DNA of 64,000 nt, taken from NCBI GenBank assembly GCA_963773745.1, contig CAVZCL010000005.1:62001-126000 (forward strand), given 5' to 3'. The position numbers were made by a program, and so were the translations under genes. Each line of letters begins with the position of its first letter. Position 1 is the first letter of the stretch. This DNA is from UBA5069 sp963773745 (GTDB taxonomy: Bacteria > Chloroflexota > Anaerolineae > Caldilineales > Caldilineaceae). The notes under the pieces are model-generated. The model was not told the origin of the DNA and ran no database searches. It saw nothing but the letters and a program-made list of their open reading frames with translations. Positions 47,582 through 56,020 of the stretch are shown piece after piece.

Positions 47582-48094
47582 AACCCGACGCAAAGGCGCG
47601 GAGGCGCAAAAGAAACGCAAAGAGAGGCAAGGGCAAGAACTGCACATGCCCGATCCTCGAGCGATTCCTTGCGTTAATCCTCCGTGGTGACGTTTGATCA
47701 CCTGTGCTGCGCCCTTGTAAATTTCTTGCTTTTTTGTTTCTTTGCGCCTTTGCGTCAGAGCCTTTGTTGTACGTTCCGCCCGTGCGTGGCCTACGCACGC
47801 TGCGTGTTGGGTGCGCGCAGCAGTAACACAAACATACGCAGGGCAGCCGCAAAGTGCAGATCAGCATTTGCTGCTACCCTCATCAAGGCGATCTAACGCG
47901 TCTTCCGGCAGCACCCCCGGTTGTTCCCAGATTCACTCTGGTTCATGGAAGGAGTATCGGTTCCGGCGGGATGCCCCCCCATTCCGACTGTCTGTCTGCG
48001 CATGAGTCCCGTGTTTCGGCTCGGCTCCGGCTGACAGCTCATCTACGTTCGAACCTGCACAAAAGCAGCATATCCAACTTCAGAAAGTGAACCT
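47582..48094. other. Intergenic region with opposed CGCAAAGG words, no gene seen
   Basis: The 513-base gap after the YqeC-MocA gene contains a loose inverted repeat: GACGCAAAGGCGC (47587-47599) against GCGCCTTTGCGTC (47744-47756), with further CGCAAAG/CTTTGCG words between. The remainder, up to the CAP-domain gene, shows no supported gene or clear promoter. Confidence 0.6.
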
Positions 48095-50111
48095 ATGTTT
48101 TCGGCAACAAGATCGCTCGCGCGCGCTGCTTACCGGCGGCCTGCGCACCCCCCTGAGCATCTCGGCGTGCTGTCCAACGGGGCAACACGATTCACGCTCG
48201 TGCCGTTCAAGCAGTTGGCAGTCAAACGAACAGCCCATTCCCCCCAGCCCGCAGCGAACCCGCCAGTGCGCTATGGCGCTTCGCTGACCCTCGTCCTTGT
48301 GGCGTTGCTGATGGTGGTGACGAGCGTGCTCCCCGCACACACGGCCGCAGCCGCAGAAACGCCGGTCCTCAACGTCAACGATCTCGAAGCGGAATTGACC
48401 TCACGCGAGGCCCAACTTGTCGCGGCCGTGAATGTGGAGCGCGTCAAGGAAGGGCTGCTGCCCCTGCGCTGGAACCGCAACCTCAGCGAGGCGGCGCGCT
48501 CGGTTCGCGCGTGATGCGGTCATCACCCGCCCTGTTTGCGGCCACGAAGACAGCCTGGGCCACGGCCCGGGCACGCGCGTTCGCTCCTTTGGCTACTCCA
48601 ATGTGGCCGTCTGGGGCGAGGCGATTGTCTGTGGCTTCACCGAGCCCAATTCGGCTGTAACTGCCTGGATGTTCGGCGACCCGCAGCGGAGCGTGCTCAT
48701 GAATCCCGACGCACACGAGGCAGGCGCAGGCTACTACTTTAGCGAGGCGCTTGGCCGCGGCTTCGTCGTCTTCGACGTGGCCGCCGATTCCGCATTCGGC
48801 CCCGTCGTCATCAACAACGAAGCTATCCTCAGCAAGACGCCACAAGTCACCCTCACCCTGCACCCCCAGCCCGTGCCCGCCGTTGCCATGAAGGTCTCGA
48901 ACACACCCGACTTTGACGCGGTTGCGTGGGAGCCCTTTGCGACCTCAAAGGCTTGGACTCTCGAGGCAGGCGAAGGCTGGCGTACGGTCTATGTGCTTCT
49001 GCGCAGCGGCAATAACCAGACGCAGATGCTGAGCGACATGATCTATCTGGGTGAGTCGGTGCGCATTTCGGAGATCTCGCTGACGCAGGCCACCAACATC
49101 GGCACAGCCTTCAGCGCGCCCAGCTTGCCGGCCGTTGAATCCCCGCTGGTGCGCCTGAGCCTCGATTGGTCGCTCGACAGCAGCGACCCGGCCTTCCTCG
49201 TCTATCGCGGCCCCCAGGTGGTCGAGGCGGACACAGCGTGCGTGGGTGGTTCTGTGCTGCGCATGCTTGGCGACACGAGCCCGGGCCTGGCACGCGGCAT
49301 CCTCTACACGCTGCCCGTCAACAAGCTGCTGACAGCCTACTTCCGCCTCAAGGTCTCGACCAATCAAGGCAGCGCAGAAGTGGCGCGCCTCAAGGTGCGC
49401 GCCGGCGGGCAGGACTTCGGCCCGCTCGTTATCAAGGCCGACGACTTCGCGCAGGCGGAACAGTTCCAGGAATTTGCAATTGACTTTGCCTTCCCGTCGC
49501 CCGCACTGAGCGCAGACGTGGAGGTATGGGTCGAGCGCACAGGCGCCGCCGACGTTGTGGTGGATGCGGTGCGCTTCTATGGTCAGCCGCTCTCCACCCG
49601 CGCCCCAATTGTTTGGGGAACCGGCTCTACAGCATTCCGAGGGCAAGGCGTGCTTGCGCGCACGCAGGATGAAGCCGGGGTGGGCGACCCCTTCTATATC
49701 GTGGGATCACCCATCAACGTGGCCAACGAGATGCCGGACATCGTGACACGGCTGGCTGCGGCGCCCAATAGTCTCATCTTCAAGAGCGCGAATGGTGACA
49801 TTTTGCCTGCCAATGCAGCGGTGGTTGTCTGCACAGCGGGGTGCGAAGATGCGACGTGGCAACTCAGCGTGAATGTGCCGTGGCTGACCGTGACGCCCTC
49901 CTACGAGGGGATGATCGTGCGCGCCAACGCTGCCGGATTGCCAAAGGGCGTGTACGAGAGCATCATCACGGTGACGCCCGGCCCTGGCCTTGGCGCCACC
50001 GCATCCACCGTGGCCGTGCAGTTGCTGGTTGACGGCGCCGCGCCCGTTGCGCCCCTGCGGCCCGTCGAGATAAAGGAATACGTCTACCTGCCGTTGGCGA
50101 CGCGGCCGTAG
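48095..50111 (+). CDS. Exported CAP/SCP-domain protein with C-terminal beta domains, one frame change
   Basis: About 672 residues in two frames joined near 48500. A hydrophobic export segment (GASLTLVLVALLMVVTSVLP) lies about 60 residues in; a GTG at 48266 would place it at the N-terminus. The CAP domain follows (LVAAVNVERVKEGLLPLRWN, then HEDSLGHGP, WGEAIVCGF, HEAGAGYYFS). The middle looks like a beta-sandwich, and a BACON-like Ig domain (WQLSVNVPWLTVTP) precedes the C-terminal end EYVYLPLATRP. CAP proteins are secreted and bind sterols, glycans or metal; bacterial roles are largely unknown. It converges on the AroE-like gene. Confidence 0.8.
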
Positions 50112-50130
50112 CATTAGCCGCCACACAAGG

Positions 50131-50212
50131 CAGTACACAGATTTCACAGAAACAAACAGATGAAAGCGGATGTCCGCTTTCATCTGTTTGTTTCTGTGAA
50201 ATCTGTGTACTG
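50131..50212. repeat. Perfect 40-bp inverted repeat in the convergent gap after the CAP gene
   Basis: Arms 50131-50170 and 50173-50212 are perfect reverse complements with a 2-nt centre. Words CACAGATTTCACAGAAACAA and CAGATGAAAGCGGA are related to those at 51871-51951 and 55911-56020. Confidence 0.95.
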
Positions 50213-50219
50213 GGCCTTC

Positions 50220-51188
50220 TCAGCGCGTCGATGCGGCGGCGGCGTTGAGGCGATCAAAGAGCTCCGGGGTGATCGGCTGATGGAGCACCTGCCCCACCAC
50301 CTGCGTCCAGCCGTGGACGAAGTAGACCCAGCCATCCTCCACCGTCACATTGCGCGAATCCACCTGGCGCAATGCCTGGTGCATGAAGTCCAGCTCGCCG
50401 CGGTAGTTGAACTCCCACGCAATGCTGTTTCGGGGGAAGAGCCCCGCATCCGTCACGGGGGAGCCGGGCGTGTCCTTGCCCATGCCCGTGGCGTTGATGA
50501 CGACGCTAAACTCGGGCATCTGCGCCATGAATTCATCATTGCGCGCCGGGTCGGCATTCTGGATGTACTGAACCTCGATGTCAGTGTCGAACTTTTCCAC
50601 CATGGTGCGCATGTGGTCCAGCCGCCCCTGCGAACGGTTGACGGCGATAAAGCGCGCCGGCCGGTCGGCCTTGTTGGGCTTGCTGATGAGGTGCAGCAGC
50701 GTGGCCAGCCCAGAGCCGCCCGCGCCGAAGCAGAGGACGTCGCCGCCCGTGCGCGCGAAGTAGCCCTCGCCCACAATCGCATCCATACTCAGCCCGGCGG
50801 TGATGGGATCGTAGGCGTGGCCTTCCAGCCGGCCATCGAGCTTGGAGATGGAAGAGACCTCGCGCGTCGTCTTGGCATAGGGGTCCAGGTGCTCAAACAT
50901 GTCGGATGCGGCGGCGAGCAAGTCCATCTTGTGCGTGGTCACAAGCGCACCCACGCAGTTGGGGTCATACTTGATTTGCGCCACCGTGGCGCGATAGGCC
51001 TCGGGGTCATCATGGATTTTGTGGTCAATGCCGTCGAGCTTGACCTCGGGGCGGCCCATGATCTCCATCCACAGCGGAAAAACCTTGTTGATTGATGACT
51101 TGCCGGTGGTGACACCGACGAAATAAAAGGTGGGTTCGGCTTTCGGCACAACAGAACCGTTTAGAGTGCTGCTGGTGGTGGACTCCAT
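50220..51188 (-). CDS. Shikimate dehydrogenase (AroE)-like protein of a sugar-catabolic cluster
   Basis: A 322-residue protein with the AroE fold: a substrate domain (GKSSINKVFPLWMEIMG; catalytic Lys in LVTTHKMDLL) and an NAD(P) domain (CFGAGGSGLATLLHL, INATGMGKDTPGSP). The spacing and the substrate-binding motif differ from biosynthetic shikimate dehydrogenases, and it is about 50 residues longer than usual. It is last in the eight-gene cluster, 12 bases after the aldolase gene, so a role in oxidising or reducing a cyclic or keto polyol intermediate is more likely than aromatic biosynthesis. The substrate is unknown. Confidence 0.8.
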   Translation of the reverse strand: MESTTSSTLNGSVVPKAEPTFYFVGVTTGKSSINKVFPLWMEIMGRPEVKLDGIDHKIHDDPEAYRATVAQIKYDPNCVGALVTTHKMDLLAAASDMFEHLDPYAKTTREVSSISKLDGRLEGHAYDPITAGLSMDAIVGEGYFARTGGDVLCFGAGGSGLATLLHLISKPNKADRPARFIAVNRSQGRLDHMRTMVEKFDTDIEVQYIQNADPARNDEFMAQMPEFSVVINATGMGKDTPGSPVTDAGLFPRNSIAWEFNYRGELDFMHQALRQVDSRNVTVEDGWVYFVHGWTQVVGQVLHQPITPELFDRLNAAAASTR

Positions 51189-51200
51189 GGGAGAGGCTCC

Positions 51201-51848
51201 TTATTCGCTGCGCGCGGCGGCAATCGCCCGCACAAAATCCTGTGCCAACGCTGAAATCTCGTCGAAGCGGCCGGCCATAAGCATCTCTTTGGGGCAGAGT
51301 TCACTGCCCGCGCCCACGGCCACAGCCCCGGCCTTGAACCATGCGCCCACATTCTCCTTGCTGACGCCGCCGGTGGGCATCATGGGGATGTAGGGGAAGG
51401 GCCCTTTGAGCGCCTTCATGTAGGCTGGCCCGCCCAGCGAGCCCGGGAAGAGCTTGACGACGTCGCTGCCAAGACGGTGCGCGAGCAGCACCTCGGTGGG
51501 GGTGAGGCCGCCCATCATCACCGGCAGGCCGGTGGCCACCATCGCGCGTGCCAGTTCGGCCTCGGTGTGGGGTGAGACAATGAAGGATGCACCCGCCTCC
51601 AGCGCCTCGGCGGCGTGCTTTGGCTCTGTGAGGGTGCCCATGCCCAGCAGAATGGCGTCACCAAATTGGGCGCGCAGCGTGCGCACCACGTCGGCGGCGT
51701 TGGGGGTGGAATAGGTGATCTCGATGCCAATGACGCCGCCCGCCACCAGCGCTTCCACCGCCTGCACAGTCAACTCGGGCGATGGGCCGCGCAGCACGGC
51801 CAGCACACCCGCCTGCTCAATGCGCTTCAGAGTCTCTGCCTTGTTCAT
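51201..51848 (-). CDS. KDPG/KHG-type class I aldolase
   Basis: A 215-residue TIM-barrel aldolase of the Eda family: catalytic Glu in IGIEITYSTP, Schiff-base lysine in DVVKLFPGS, and the phosphate loop MPTGGVSKENV. Eda cleaves 2-dehydro-3-deoxy-6-phosphogluconate to pyruvate and glyceraldehyde 3-phosphate; relatives use 6-phosphogalactonate or 4-hydroxy-2-oxoglutarate. The start at 51848 follows GAGAGGTGAG. It lies between the 2-hydroxyacid dehydrogenase and the AroE-like gene. No 6-phosphogluconate dehydratase is present in the cluster, so its substrate may not be KDPG. Confidence 0.9.
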   Translation of the reverse strand: MNKAETLKRIEQAGVLAVLRGPSPELTVQAVEALVAGGVIGIEITYSTPNAADVVRTLRAQFGDAILLGMGTLTEPKHAAEALEAGASFIVSPHTEAELARAMVATGLPVMMGGLTPTEVLLAHRLGSDVVKLFPGSLGGPAYMKALKGPFPYIPMMPTGGVSKENVGAWFKAGAVAVGAGSELCPKEMLMAGRFDEISALAQDFVRAIAAARSE

Positions 51849-51870
51849 CTCTCACCTCTCAAGAGCCGTA

Positions 51871-51951
51871 CACGGATTTCACCTCTTTACCACAGATAAC
51901 AACAGACTAAAGCACTGTCCGCTGTCATCTGTGCACAATGTGTGAAATCCG
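51871..51951. repeat. Degenerate inverted repeat of CACGGATTTCAC words
   Basis: CGGATTTCAC (51873-51882) opposes GTGAAATCCG (51942-51951), with further opposed CACAGATAAC / TGTCATCTGTG words inside. The arrangement matches the perfect repeat at 50131-50212 but has decayed. It separates the aldolase and 2-hydroxyacid dehydrogenase genes. Confidence 0.7.
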
Positions 51952-51965
51952 GGTGCGAGTGGTTT

Positions 51966-52931
51966 CTACACAACGCGATGCTTCGGTTCCTCGCCGCGCA
52001 ATACGGCCAGGCAATCGGCGAGGGCCATGCGCCCCATGGCGCTGGTGGCGCCGTCGGTGTGCGCGCCCATGTGGGGCGTGGCAATCACCTGCGGCAGCGC
52101 CAGCAGCGGGCTGGCTGTGGGTGGCTCGACGGCAAAAGCATCAAGCGCAGCGCCCGCAATGTGGCCCGTGGTGAGCGCCGCATAGAGCGCGCCCTCATCC
52201 ACCAATTCGCCGCGCGCCGTGTTGATGAGGTACGCGCCCCGCTTCATCTGAGCAAGGAAGGCCGCATCCACCAGACCGCGCGTCGCCGGCAGCACAGGTA
52301 GATGCAGCGAGACAATCTCTGCCTGCGCCAGCAGATCGGCCAGGGGCAGCAGTTCCACGCCCCAGCGCTCGGCAAAGGGAACATCCACCACCACGTCGAA
52401 GGCAAGCACGCGGCAGCCAAAGCCGGAGAGCCGCTGCGCCACACCCCGCCCAATGGCGCCCATCCCCACAATGCCCACAGTCTTGCCCTCAAGCGTCTGG
52501 CCACTCATGCGCGGCCAGCCCCCCGTACGCGTCTGCTCGGCCGCGTGAAGGATGGGGCGCAGCAGGTCCAGCATGAGCGCGATGGCCAGCTCCGCCACCG
52601 AGCCGGCGTTGGCGCCCGGCGTGTTGGTAACGACGACGCCGCACGCACGCGCTGCCTCGAGGTCGACGTTGTCCACCCCCACGCCATAGCGGGCAACGAC
52701 GCGCAGGTGGGGCGCAGCGGCCAGCGCCGCCGCATCAATCGCATCCAGACCGGCAATGAAGCCGTCCACATCGGCCAGCAGCGGCTGCAACTGCGCCGAT
52801 GCCAGGGGCTTGCCCGTCGGGTTCCAACTGATGCGCCCCACGCATGCCTCGAGCGCGCGAATAAGCGCAGGCTCATGTTTGCCGTAGGAGGTGGGCGTCA
52901 CCAGCACGTGACACGCCGAGAGGGGTTTCAT
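51966..52931 (-). CDS. D-2-hydroxyacid dehydrogenase family protein
   Basis: A 321-residue NAD(P)-dependent dehydrogenase of the phosphoglycerate dehydrogenase-like family: the Rossmann motif GIVGMGAIGRGVAQRL, catalytic Arg in INTARGELVDE, Glu in the AVEPP segment, and His in TPHMGAHTD. It reduces 2-keto acids or oxidises D-2-hydroxy acids. The cluster context (aldolase, cupin isomerase, kinase) suggests a sugar-acid or ketoacid substrate rather than serine biosynthesis; there is no ACT domain. The ATG at 52931 lies 11 bases after the cupin isomerase stop codon. Confidence 0.88.
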   Translation of the reverse strand: MKPLSACHVLVTPTSYGKHEPALIRALEACVGRISWNPTGKPLASAQLQPLLADVDGFIAGLDAIDAAALAAAPHLRVVARYGVGVDNVDLEAARACGVVVTNTPGANAGSVAELAIALMLDLLRPILHAAEQTRTGGWPRMSGQTLEGKTVGIVGMGAIGRGVAQRLSGFGCRVLAFDVVVDVPFAERWGVELLPLADLLAQAEIVSLHLPVLPATRGLVDAAFLAQMKRGAYLINTARGELVDEGALYAALTTGHIAGAALDAFAVEPPTASPLLALPQVIATPHMGAHTDGATSAMGRMALADCLAVLRGEEPKHRVV

Positions 52932-52942
52932 GGCGTCTATCC

Positions 52943-53536
52943 TCAGCGCCCGCGTTCTTCGGGCGATTTCCAGCGCGGGTTGTCCACAATCACGGGCTTG
53001 CCCGCTTCCTCCAGCACAAGCTTGCGGAAGCCCTGCTGCTCAATCGTGCCGTAGTCGTGGCCCGAGTTGCCCGGGTAGATAAAGAGGGTAATCACATCCT
53101 CCGTGGGGCTGGTGTTGACTGTGCGGTGGGCCCAGCGGGGTAGCACATAGAGCACACGCCCCGGGTGCAACTCTTCCACGGCCCACTCGCCTTCGGGCGT
53201 CTCCATCACCATGAAGCCCTGCCCCTTGAGGCAGTAGTAGACCTCGGAGGTCTCCAGCACTTCGTGGTAGTGTCCCTTGGTCATGTTATATTCGGCGCCC
53301 ACCTTGCCCGGGTGCACAATTGAAATGCCGTGGAGCAGCTCACCCGGCACGTGGGGGCGCTCGAAGTCGTAGACCTCGTAGAGCAGCGGGTCGCCCTCGG
53401 CCAGCATGGCCTCCACGGCTGCGTCGTCACTGAACTGCCCCTTGAGTGCACTCAGGCGGCGCTCGATGTGATTGTCATAGTGTGAAGGCACGAAATCCGG
53501 CCCGGGCACTTCAAAGGTGTAGGGTGCGTTGCGCAT
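52943..53536 (-). CDS. Cupin-type glucose-6-phosphate isomerase-like protein
   Basis: About 197 residues from the ATG at 53536 (MRNAPYTF), which follows AAGGGA. It is a single cupin fold with the metal set of archaeal-type phosphoglucose isomerases: GAEYNMTKGHYHE (two His and a Glu), EVYYCLKGQG, and VLPRWAHRTVN with the third His. Such enzymes isomerise glucose 6-phosphate and fructose 6-phosphate and are unrelated to Pgi. A canonical pgi lies at 9227-10888, so in this cluster the protein may act on a different aldose or ketose phosphate. The upstream leader is made of TGGTAAATGG-type words. Confidence 0.85.
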   Translation of the reverse strand: MRNAPYTFEVPGPDFVPSHYDNHIERRLSALKGQFSDDAAVEAMLAEGDPLLYEVYDFERPHVPGELLHGISIVHPGKVGAEYNMTKGHYHEVLETSEVYYCLKGQGFMVMETPEGEWAVEELHPGRVLYVLPRWAHRTVNTSPTEDVITLFIYPGNSGHDYGTIEQQGFRKLVLEEAGKPVIVDNPRWKSPEERGR

Positions 53537-53544
53537 GGGTGAAG

Positions 53545-53665
53545 ATCCCTTCTGATCATTGGTGCTTGGTGAGTTGGCAAGTGGTAAATGGTGAAGTGGT
53601 AAATGGTCAACTGGTGAAGTGGGAATCGGCGAAGCCAATTACCAATGACAATTTACCAATTAGCT
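53545..53665. repeat. Short-word repeat region (GGTGAAGTGG words) in the leader of the cupin isomerase
   Basis: Tandem, imperfect words such as GGTAAATGGTGAAGTGGTAA recur between the ADH and cupin genes, with opposed AATTACCAATGACAATTTAC. The same words appear at 57595-57700. Confidence 0.65.
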
Positions 53666-53672
53666 TTTGGAC

Positions 53673-54749
53673 TTATGGTATAAGCGCCACGCGCAGGTTG
53701 GCGCCGTCGGCTGCGGCGGCGAAGGCTGCGTTCGCCTCGCTGAGCGGGAAGCGCGCTGTGACCAGCGGCGCAAGGTCGAGCTTGCCGGCGTTGACCAGAT
53801 CGGCGGCGCGCAGGCAGTCATGGGTGCTGCAGGCTGTGGTGCCCGTCACCACAAGCTCCTTGTAATGAACGGTATTGGAGTTGAAGCGGATGATCGGGTC
53901 CTCCTTGGAGAGGCCGCCGAAGAGATTGATGCGCCCGCCAATGGCCGCAATCTCCAGCGCCGCCTCCTGCGCCACCTTGGAGGGGGCGGCGACGATTACC
54001 ACGTCGGCCCCGCGCCCGCCGCTGGCTGCACGCACAACGGCTTCCAAATCCTCGTTGACGGGATCTACCACCATGTCGGCGCCCAGCTGCAGCGCCTGGG
54101 TGCGGCGGGGCGCGCTCGGCTCACTCACAATCACGCGCGCTGCCCCGCGCAGTGTGGCCAGCTTCATATGCAGAATGCCGATTGGCCCGGCGCCCATGAC
54201 GACCACCACGTCGCCACTGTGAACATTGACGGCGTTCTGACCGCGCAGCACGCAGGCCAGCGGTTCAATCAGCGCCGCCACTGCTGGATCCACTGCCTCA
54301 TCCATGGGCATGAGGTTGCCCTGCTGCAGGGCCAGTGCAGGCACGCGCATGTATTCGGCGAAGGCGCCGTCGAGGTTGATGCCAATGGCCTGGAAATCGG
54401 GGTCCATGTTGTTGTTGCCCGAGATGGTGGCGCGGCTGCTGCCGTGGCCCATGTTGGGGGCCACAAAGACCCGCTGTCCCACGCCAAAGCCCTGCACGCG
54501 CTCGCCCAGTGCGGCGATTGTGCCAGTCACCTCGTGGCCCGGGATGCGCACGGAGCCGGGCGGGTAGTGGCGGTGGCCGCCATGGTAGATGCGCAGATCG
54601 GTGCCGCAGATGTTGGCCGCCAGCACCTTGATGAGCACCTCATCGGGGCCAATGGCCGGCAGGGGCGCTTCCTCCACACGCAGGTCTTTGGGGCCATACC
54701 AGCGTGCGGCAAGCATACTTTTGGGTGTAGTCATTATGTTATCATTCAT
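53673..54749 (-). CDS. Zinc-dependent alcohol/polyol dehydrogenase (MDR family)
   Basis: A 358-residue medium-chain dehydrogenase. Catalytic zinc ligands are Cys in AANICGTD, His-Glu in IPGHEVTG, and a Glu in ALIEPLACVL; the NAD fold is VVVMGAGPIGILHMKLA. The structural-zinc loop with four cysteines is absent (the region reads MGHGSSRATISGNNN), as in some sorbitol or threonine dehydrogenases. It likely oxidises a sugar or polyol hydroxyl in the catabolic cluster. Two ATGs lie close together, at 54749 and 54734, and neither has a ribosome site. Confidence 0.87.
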   Translation of the reverse strand: MNDNIMTTPKSMLAARWYGPKDLRVEEAPLPAIGPDEVLIKVLAANICGTDLRIYHGGHRHYPPGSVRIPGHEVTGTIAALGERVQGFGVGQRVFVAPNMGHGSSRATISGNNNMDPDFQAIGINLDGAFAEYMRVPALALQQGNLMPMDEAVDPAVAALIEPLACVLRGQNAVNVHSGDVVVVMGAGPIGILHMKLATLRGAARVIVSEPSAPRRTQALQLGADMVVDPVNEDLEAVVRAASGGRGADVVIVAAPSKVAQEAALEIAAIGGRINLFGGLSKEDPIIRFNSNTVHYKELVVTGTTACSTHDCLRAADLVNAGKLDLAPLVTARFPLSEANAAFAAAADGANLRVALIP

Positions 54750-54782
54750 AAGTGATTGGTTACTGAATATTGGTCATTTTCG

Positions 54783-55868
54783 TTAGTTGGCACCCAGCAC
54801 CTGCGCGGGCGTCCACGCGCCGTCGAGGATTTCGTCCAGACGCACGGGGCGCTCCTCGAGCAGCGAGCGTGTGCCGGCGATGACGCCCGCCACGGCCCAG
54901 CGCCCATCCTCACCCGTCACACGCGGCGCGGTGTCACTCTGTATGCTCTGCACGAAGTGCTGGATTTCGTTGATGTAGCCCCACGCAAAACGCTCGGGCC
55001 AGCGGCGGAAGATGGGCTGCACCAGCCCCTCGTCGCGGTCAATGCAGACGACCACGGCGCGCCCCTCCATGGAGCCAATCTGCATGATGCCCTTCTTGCC
55101 CACAATCTCAACGCGCGCGTCGTAGCCGTAGTCGCATGGACAGACGCCCGAGATGGCGCCCAGACCGCCCGATGCAAACTTGAGGCTGGCGATCATGGTG
55201 TCGTAGAAGCGCTCGAAGGGAACGCCCCGCTCGGCCCCCTTGAAGTTGGCCGTCTCGAGGTAGATGCGCTCAATGGGGGAGCCCATGAGCCAGCGCACGC
55301 AGTCGAGGTCGTGGCTGTTGACCTCGGCCAGCATGCCGTTGGATCGCTTGAGGTCGTTGGCCCACATGGGCGGCAGTCCGGGCCCGTGCGTGAGCGACTT
55401 GATGAGCATCGGCTCGCCGATTTCGCCGGCGGCAATGCGTTCGGCGGCCAGCACAAAGTCGGGGTCGAAGCGGCGCATGAAGCCGATCTGCAGGTGGACG
55501 CCGTTGCGCTTGCAGGCGTCGATCATGGCATCGCACTCGCCCAGCGTCATGGCCATGGGCTTTTCCACAAAGACATGCTTGCCCCGTTCGGCGGCGAGCA
55601 CAGCCAGATGGCGGTGGGTGAAGGTGGGCGTGGTGATGATGACCGCGTCGAATTGCGCTTTGTCGAGCGCTTCCTCGAGCGAGGTGAAGCGCTGCTCATA
55701 GCCGAAGACGTCGCCGGTCTTGGCCAGCATCTCGACGGAGGTGTCCACAAGCGCTACCGCTTCGCCGCCTGCCACGTGGTTGCGCAGCGTGGCGGAATGC
55801 AGCTCGCCCACGCGCCCTGCACCCACCATGCAAATGCGCACAACCTTGCTCCTGCTCGAATCCGTCAC
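54783..55868 (-). CDS. Gfo/Idh/MocA-family oxidoreductase (inositol 2-dehydrogenase-like)
   Basis: A 361-residue protein with an N-terminal NAD fold (VGAGRVGELHSATLRN), the family EKP motif (VFVEKPMAMTLGECD), and the C-terminal substrate domain with a DxxxH-like stretch (EVNSHDLDCVRWLMG). It oxidises a sugar or cyclitol ring hydroxyl; the closest known examples are myo-inositol and scyllo-inositol dehydrogenases, but the assignment is family-level only. It is third in the catabolic cluster and is followed 33 bases later by the Zn-ADH. Confidence 0.9.
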   Translation of the reverse strand: MTDSSRSKVVRICMVGAGRVGELHSATLRNHVAGGEAVALVDTSVEMLAKTGDVFGYEQRFTSLEEALDKAQFDAVIITTPTFTHRHLAVLAAERGKHVFVEKPMAMTLGECDAMIDACKRNGVHLQIGFMRRFDPDFVLAAERIAAGEIGEPMLIKSLTHGPGLPPMWANDLKRSNGMLAEVNSHDLDCVRWLMGSPIERIYLETANFKGAERGVPFERFYDTMIASLKFASGGLGAISGVCPCDYGYDARVEIVGKKGIMQIGSMEGRAVVVCIDRDEGLVQPIFRRWPERFAWGYINEIQHFVQSIQSDTAPRVTGEDGRWAVAGVIAGTRSLLEERPVRLDEILDGAWTPAQVLGAN

Positions 55869-55910
55869 GTGCGTATCCCCTTTACGAATTGATTGACAAG
55901 AACAACGGCT

Positions 55911-56020
55911 TGCACAGAGACTTCACGGATTGATCACAGATAACAGCAGATTAAGAGGAAGCAAGAACAGAGCCGCGTCGCATCCGCGGTTATCTGTAGT
56001 CAATCCGTGAAAGTTGTGTA
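55911..56020. repeat. Degenerate inverted repeat supplying the 3' end of the FGGY kinase gene
   Basis: CTTCACGGATTGATCACAGA on the left opposes TCTGTAGTCAATCCGTGAAA on the right. The right arm, read on the minus strand, encodes the last residues (TTFTD) and TGA stop of the kinase. It shares words with 50131-50212. Confidence 0.75.
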
